63,332 bases of DNA from JBBDRW01 sp040905265 (GTDB taxonomy: Bacteria > Bacteroidota > Rhodothermia > Balneolales > Balneolaceae). Both the position numbers and the translations under genes were made by a program. The first letter of the stretch is position 1, and the number at the start of each line of letters is the position of its first letter. The DNA lies in contig JBBDRW010000005.1 in NCBI GenBank assembly GCA_040905265.1, forward strand, positions 1 to 63,332, in the 5' to 3' direction. Shown in pieces: positions 60,592-63,332 of this stretch. The notes below the pieces were generated by a model. That model was not told the origin of the DNA and did no database searches. It worked only from the letters and a program-made list of their open reading frames with translations.

Positions 60592-61851
60592 ATGATGAAT
60601 CGATGGGACCATTTAATCAAAAGCCTCGGGCCGGGATTGCTGATTGCGGCGGCAGCTATCGGAGTCTCTCATCTTGTTCAGTCCACTCGTGCCGGCGCGG
60701 ACTATGGCCTCGGCCTCGTATGGGCTGTACTCCTCGCCAATATCTTTAAATACCCCTTTCTTGAATACGGGCCACGCTATGCCATTGCTGCGGGGGAGAC
60801 GATGATTGAAGGGTACCGCAGGCTTGGAACCTGGGCCATCGGATTCTTCCTCTTCTTTACCGTTTCGACGATGTTCATCATCTATGCTGCTGTAACAGTT
60901 GTAACAGCCAGCCTTGCCGCGGAGTTAACCGGCATCCCGCTCAACCCGTTTCTATGGAGCGGCATCCTCTTATTGATCTGCTTTGCCATAATGTATTCCG
61001 GTGAGTACTCCGTCCTGGACAAGATCATCAAGATAGTGGTCGCAGTCCTTGCACTCTCTACAGTGGTTGCAGTACTGGCCGCTCTGTTTCAGGGTGGCCA
61101 TCAAACCCTTCAGGCGGTCGACCCGCCAACAATTTGGAGTGTCAGCGGGGTCGCTTTTCTGATCGCATTGATGGGCTGGATGCCGATCCCGATCGATGCG
61201 GCTGCCTGGCACTCCATCTGGACGATGGAACGGATCAAACAGACAGGTTATACCCCAAAACTTCGGGAATCTCTCACCGACTTTAACATCGGATACATCG
61301 GAGCGGCTGTGCTGGCTGTCTGTTTCCTGCTGTTGGGGGCTTTTGTTATGTTTGGAACCGGTGAAACCTTTGCCTCCTCCGGCGCAGGATTTGCCGGCCA
61401 GCTCATCAATCTCTATACCAGCCACCTGGGCAGCTGGTCATACCCGATTATCATCGTCAGCGCCTTCACTGTGATGTTCAGTACAACCCTTGCCGTAACC
61501 GACGCATATCCCCGAACCGTCAGAAAATTTATCGAGGTTCTGAAACCGGATCTCTACCGGAAAACATCCCCGGCCACACTCTACCGGCTTATTCTCTTCA
61601 TAACTGCAACCAGTTCACTGTCAATCCTCTACTTTCTGAGCAGTCAGTTTACCTTTATGGTAGACCTGGCGGCAACCCTCTCCTTTCTCGGAGCTCCGCT
61701 TCTTGGCTATCTCAATTACCGGCTGGTGATGATGCCGCATATCGCTCAGGAGCATCGGCCCAAACCATGGCTCCGCCGGTTAACCGTCGGCGGCCTGCTT
61801 TTTCTTACCGGGTTTGCACTGCTCTATCTCTACTGGATGGTTCGATTCTAA
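60592..61851 (+). CDS. NRAMP-family-like transporter with atypical metal site
   Basis: 419 residues, 11 TM helices, LeuT-like NRAMP fold. TM1 reads GPGLLIAAAAIGVSHLVQST (about 13-32): the canonical DPGN is replaced by GVSH at 24-27. TM6 reads ALMGWMPIPIDAAAW (about 192-206): the canonical MPH metal motif is MPIPID at 197-202. The fold is conserved (LEYGPRYAIAAGETMIEG), so it is expressed but likely transports something other than Mn2+/Fe2+, possibly Mg2+ as in NRMT proteins, or another cation. It starts at an AT-rich upstream region and is followed 10 bp later by a metallopeptidase gene. Confidence 0.85.
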   Translation: MMNRWDHLIKSLGPGLLIAAAAIGVSHLVQSTRAGADYGLGLVWAVLLANIFKYPFLEYGPRYAIAAGETMIEGYRRLGTWAIGFFLFFTVSTMFIIYAAVTVVTASLAAELTGIPLNPFLWSGILLLICFAIMYSGEYSVLDKIIKIVVAVLALSTVVAVLAALFQGGHQTLQAVDPPTIWSVSGVAFLIALMGWMPIPIDAAAWHSIWTMERIKQTGYTPKLRESLTDFNIGYIGAAVLAVCFLLLGAFVMFGTGETFASSGAGFAGQLINLYTSHLGSWSYPIIIVSAFTVMFSTTLAVTDAYPRTVRKFIEVLKPDLYRKTSPATLYRLILFITATSSLSILYFLSSQFTFMVDLAATLSFLGAPLLGYLNYRLVMMPHIAQEHRPKPWLRRLTVGGLLFLTGFALLYLYWMVRF

Positions 61852-61861
61852 TCGATTCGCC

Positions 61862-63332
61862 ATGCTCAAACTAATCGTTCCGGCCCTGATACTTCTCCTC
61901 CTGAACACAGACCTGCTGTTCGGCCAGATCTATCCGAATATCTACCGCACGCCCGGCCAGGATTGGCAGGAGTTACAGACGGAACATTTTCGCATCCTTT
62001 TTCCCTCAGATGCAGAATCGGATGCGATCCGGACGGCGCGGCGGCTGGAACTGGAGTATCCAAATGTTCAGAGACTGACCGGCGGAACTCTCCGAAACTT
62101 CCCCTTTATTCTGAATACGAAGAATGATCTCTCCAACGGGTTTGTTTCACCGCTTCCCTTCCGGGCCGAAGTGGATGTTCCCGCCTCGGCCGGCAAGAGT
62201 ATGAACCCGCGCAGCGGAGACTGGCTGGAACATGTCATCACTCATGAATTGGTCCATGCGCTCCATATGAACGTGAACCCATTCGGCCTCACCTCGCTGA
62301 TTGGCCTCTATTCACCGGATCTGAGACGGTCGGTTCACTCCGCAGCCCCACTCGGGATACTGGAGGGAGTTGCAGTTGAATATGAAAGCCATCAGTACAG
62401 GCCGAATGGAGGCCGGGGAAATTATCCCTGGTTTACACAACAGTTCCACTCCAATGCTGCGTCAGGCAATCGCTGGTCGATGGGAGAGCTCTTCCAGTTT
62501 TCATCACAAACCCTTCCGTTTGACAGGCACTACATCGGTGGGTACTTCTTCACACACTGGCTGGTTCAGACATATGGGGATGAAGCGGTCCGAAAATCTA
62601 TCTCCCTCCACTATCAACTCCCCTTTCTCGGGTATGGGTTTGCCCTGCGAAACGTAACCGGAAAATGGCCCTCGGAACTGTACCAGGACTTTACAGAAGA
62701 GACCCGGGGGTTCAGGTCTCCGGGTGCAGAAGAAACTGCGCCGATACGTCCGATTTTACAAGATGCTCAAACCCCTTTGAAAGGAGTACGAATACGCCGG
62801 CCTCTCTGGCTCAGTGAAGAGTCGTTGCTCTTTCATGGACGGTTCTACAACTCTCCAACCGGGTTCTACAGGTTCAGCCTCGAGAATGAACGGGCAGAAC
62901 TGCTCACGGAATTACAACCGGTTGAAGATTACCGGTACAGTTACCTTCCCGAAGAGAATGAAATTCTCTACTCTTCCTACCGGGCCGATCCGCTCTATGA
63001 CCGTACATTCACGTCCGATCTATACCGATACAACCTCTCTGCCGGAAGCCACTCCAGAATCACCTCTGACGAGCGGTTGTACGCCCCTCTGCCAGGGCCG
63101 GAACTTCTTGCACTTCAGACCCACGGTTCCGTGAGCCGCCTGGCTGCCGTAAACCCGGAAAATGGAACCAGTGAACCCTACCCGGAACTTCCTCCGGGCG
63201 TCACGATCCGTGAGGCGCTCCGCCATCCGGAGGACCCCGCAACCGTTGCCCTGATTGCACGAATTGGCACCCGACAGGGAATCTGGGTCACATCCGGGGA
63301 GAATCTCGCTCACTTTACCTCTGAAAAACCGG
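61862..63332 (+). CDS. Exported gluzincin metallopeptidase with C-terminal propeller-like repeats, 3' truncated by window edge
   Basis: I translated from the ATG at 61862; the frame is open to the window end (490 codons), so it was not available as a complete ORF. A signal peptide (MLKLIVPALILLLLNTDLLFGQ) is followed by a peptidase MA-like domain. The zinc motif is H128-E129-L-V-H132 in HVITHELVHALH, and the third glutamate is probably E168 in GILEGVAVEYES. From about residue 270 WD40-like or DPP-like propeller repeats begin (WLSEESLLFHGRFYNS, then RYSYLPEENEILYSS). It probably degrades proteins in the periplasm or outside. It lies 10 bp after the NRAMP gene, likely co-transcribed. Confidence 0.83.
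   Translation, partial: MLKLIVPALILLLLNTDLLFGQIYPNIYRTPGQDWQELQTEHFRILFPSDAESDAIRTARRLELEYPNVQRLTGGTLRNFPFILNTKNDLSNGFVSPLPFRAEVDVPASAGKSMNPRSGDWLEHVITHELVHALHMNVNPFGLTSLIGLYSPDLRRSVHSAAPLGILEGVAVEYESHQYRPNGGRGNYPWFTQQFHSNAASGNRWSMGELFQFSSQTLPFDRHYIGGYFFTHWLVQTYGDEAVRKSISLHYQLPFLGYGFALRNVTGKWPSELYQDFTEETRGFRSPGAEETAPIRPILQDAQTPLKGVRIRRPLWLSEESLLFHGRFYNSPTGFYRFSLENERAELLTELQPVEDYRYSYLPEENEILYSSYRADPLYDRTFTSDLYRYNLSAGSHSRITSDERLYAPLPGPELLALQTHGSVSRLAAVNPENGTSEPYPELPPGVTIREALRHPEDPATVALIARIGTRQGIWVTSGENLAHFTSEKP

Noticed and set aside
1..63332. CRISPR arrays, tRNA/rRNA genes, insertion sequences, prophage genes
   Set aside because: No direct-repeat arrays with spacers, no cloverleaf-like T-loop motifs, and no transposase, integrase or phage structural proteins were found on either strand.

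Overview
The window reads as a chromosomal stretch from a Gram-negative bacterium of the Bacteroidota/Rhodothermota/Balneolota side of the tree. My best guess is a Balneolaceae-like marine or saline organism. This is inferred from the gene set: an HU-SPOR membrane protein with ExbB/ExbD/TonB, an Mrp without its CxxC motif, a chorismate mutase-prephenate dehydrogenase fusion, GH97 and GH39 enzymes, and mostly Shine-Dalgarno-poor starts. No rRNA, tRNA, CRISPR array, transposase or prophage was seen. GC content looks close to 50 percent.

Layout. 0-2.3 kb: polysaccharide-degrading enzymes (GH97, truncated by the window edge, and GH39). 2.4-3.7 kb: a lipid-type methyltransferase and a VTT/DedA membrane protein. 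3.9-7.6 kb: a MacA-like adaptor with two MacB/FtsX-type permeases and no ATPase. 7.8-13.4 kb: a Gfo/Idh/MocA oxidoreductase, ispE, glycogen phosphorylase and an MscS channel. 13.4-24.6 kb: a nearly continuous minus-strand envelope and division block. It runs gcvT, comB, ftsK, lolA and a UPF0104 membrane protein, then a six-gene unit of a plug-less beta-barrel, a small HU-like protein, an HU-TM-SPOR protein, ExbB, ExbD and TonB. 24.9-31 kb: mrp, tyrA, an ECF-like sigma factor with a small partner, ruvB and metK. 31-40 kb: a tandem universal stress protein, ferredoxin-NADP reductase, a PLP decarboxylase, an SMP-30 lipoprotein, a TPR protein, a Tat-exported sugar isomerase-like protein and a double-FKBP lipoprotein.

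40-49 kb: regulators and transporters (DUF1761, WYL regulator, methyltransferase, hybrid histidine kinase, TetR, DinB and two convergent MATE pumps). 49.2-53.7 kb: an accessory patch of small stress or detoxification genes (NTF2-like, AlkD-like, PhnB/VOC, DUF899, HMA-like). It also holds three gene remnants (DUF1080, DHFR/RibD_C, VOC) that record recent gene loss. 53.8-63.3 kb: a GlxA/AraC regulator with two cupins, YajQ, a large M14 peptidase, a baeRF release-factor-like protein, an NRAMP-fold transporter with a non-canonical metal site, and the start of a gluzincin peptidase.

The most unusual non-coding feature is a population of palindromic intergenic elements. One family (four copies at 5.1, 7.7, 12.4 and 24.8 kb) is built of degenerate 7-bp units in strict register, arranged as inverted repeats. 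Others are a 119-bp co-centred palindrome at 37.8 kb, a 140-bp imperfect palindrome at 60.4 kb, and scattered short hairpins sharing a GGAGGCTTTGAAAAACC-type core. The most interesting protein system is the HU-SPOR/ExbBD/TonB/plug-less barrel operon. It could physically link nucleoid, peptidoglycan and outer membrane, and it lies directly downstream of the ftsK operon.
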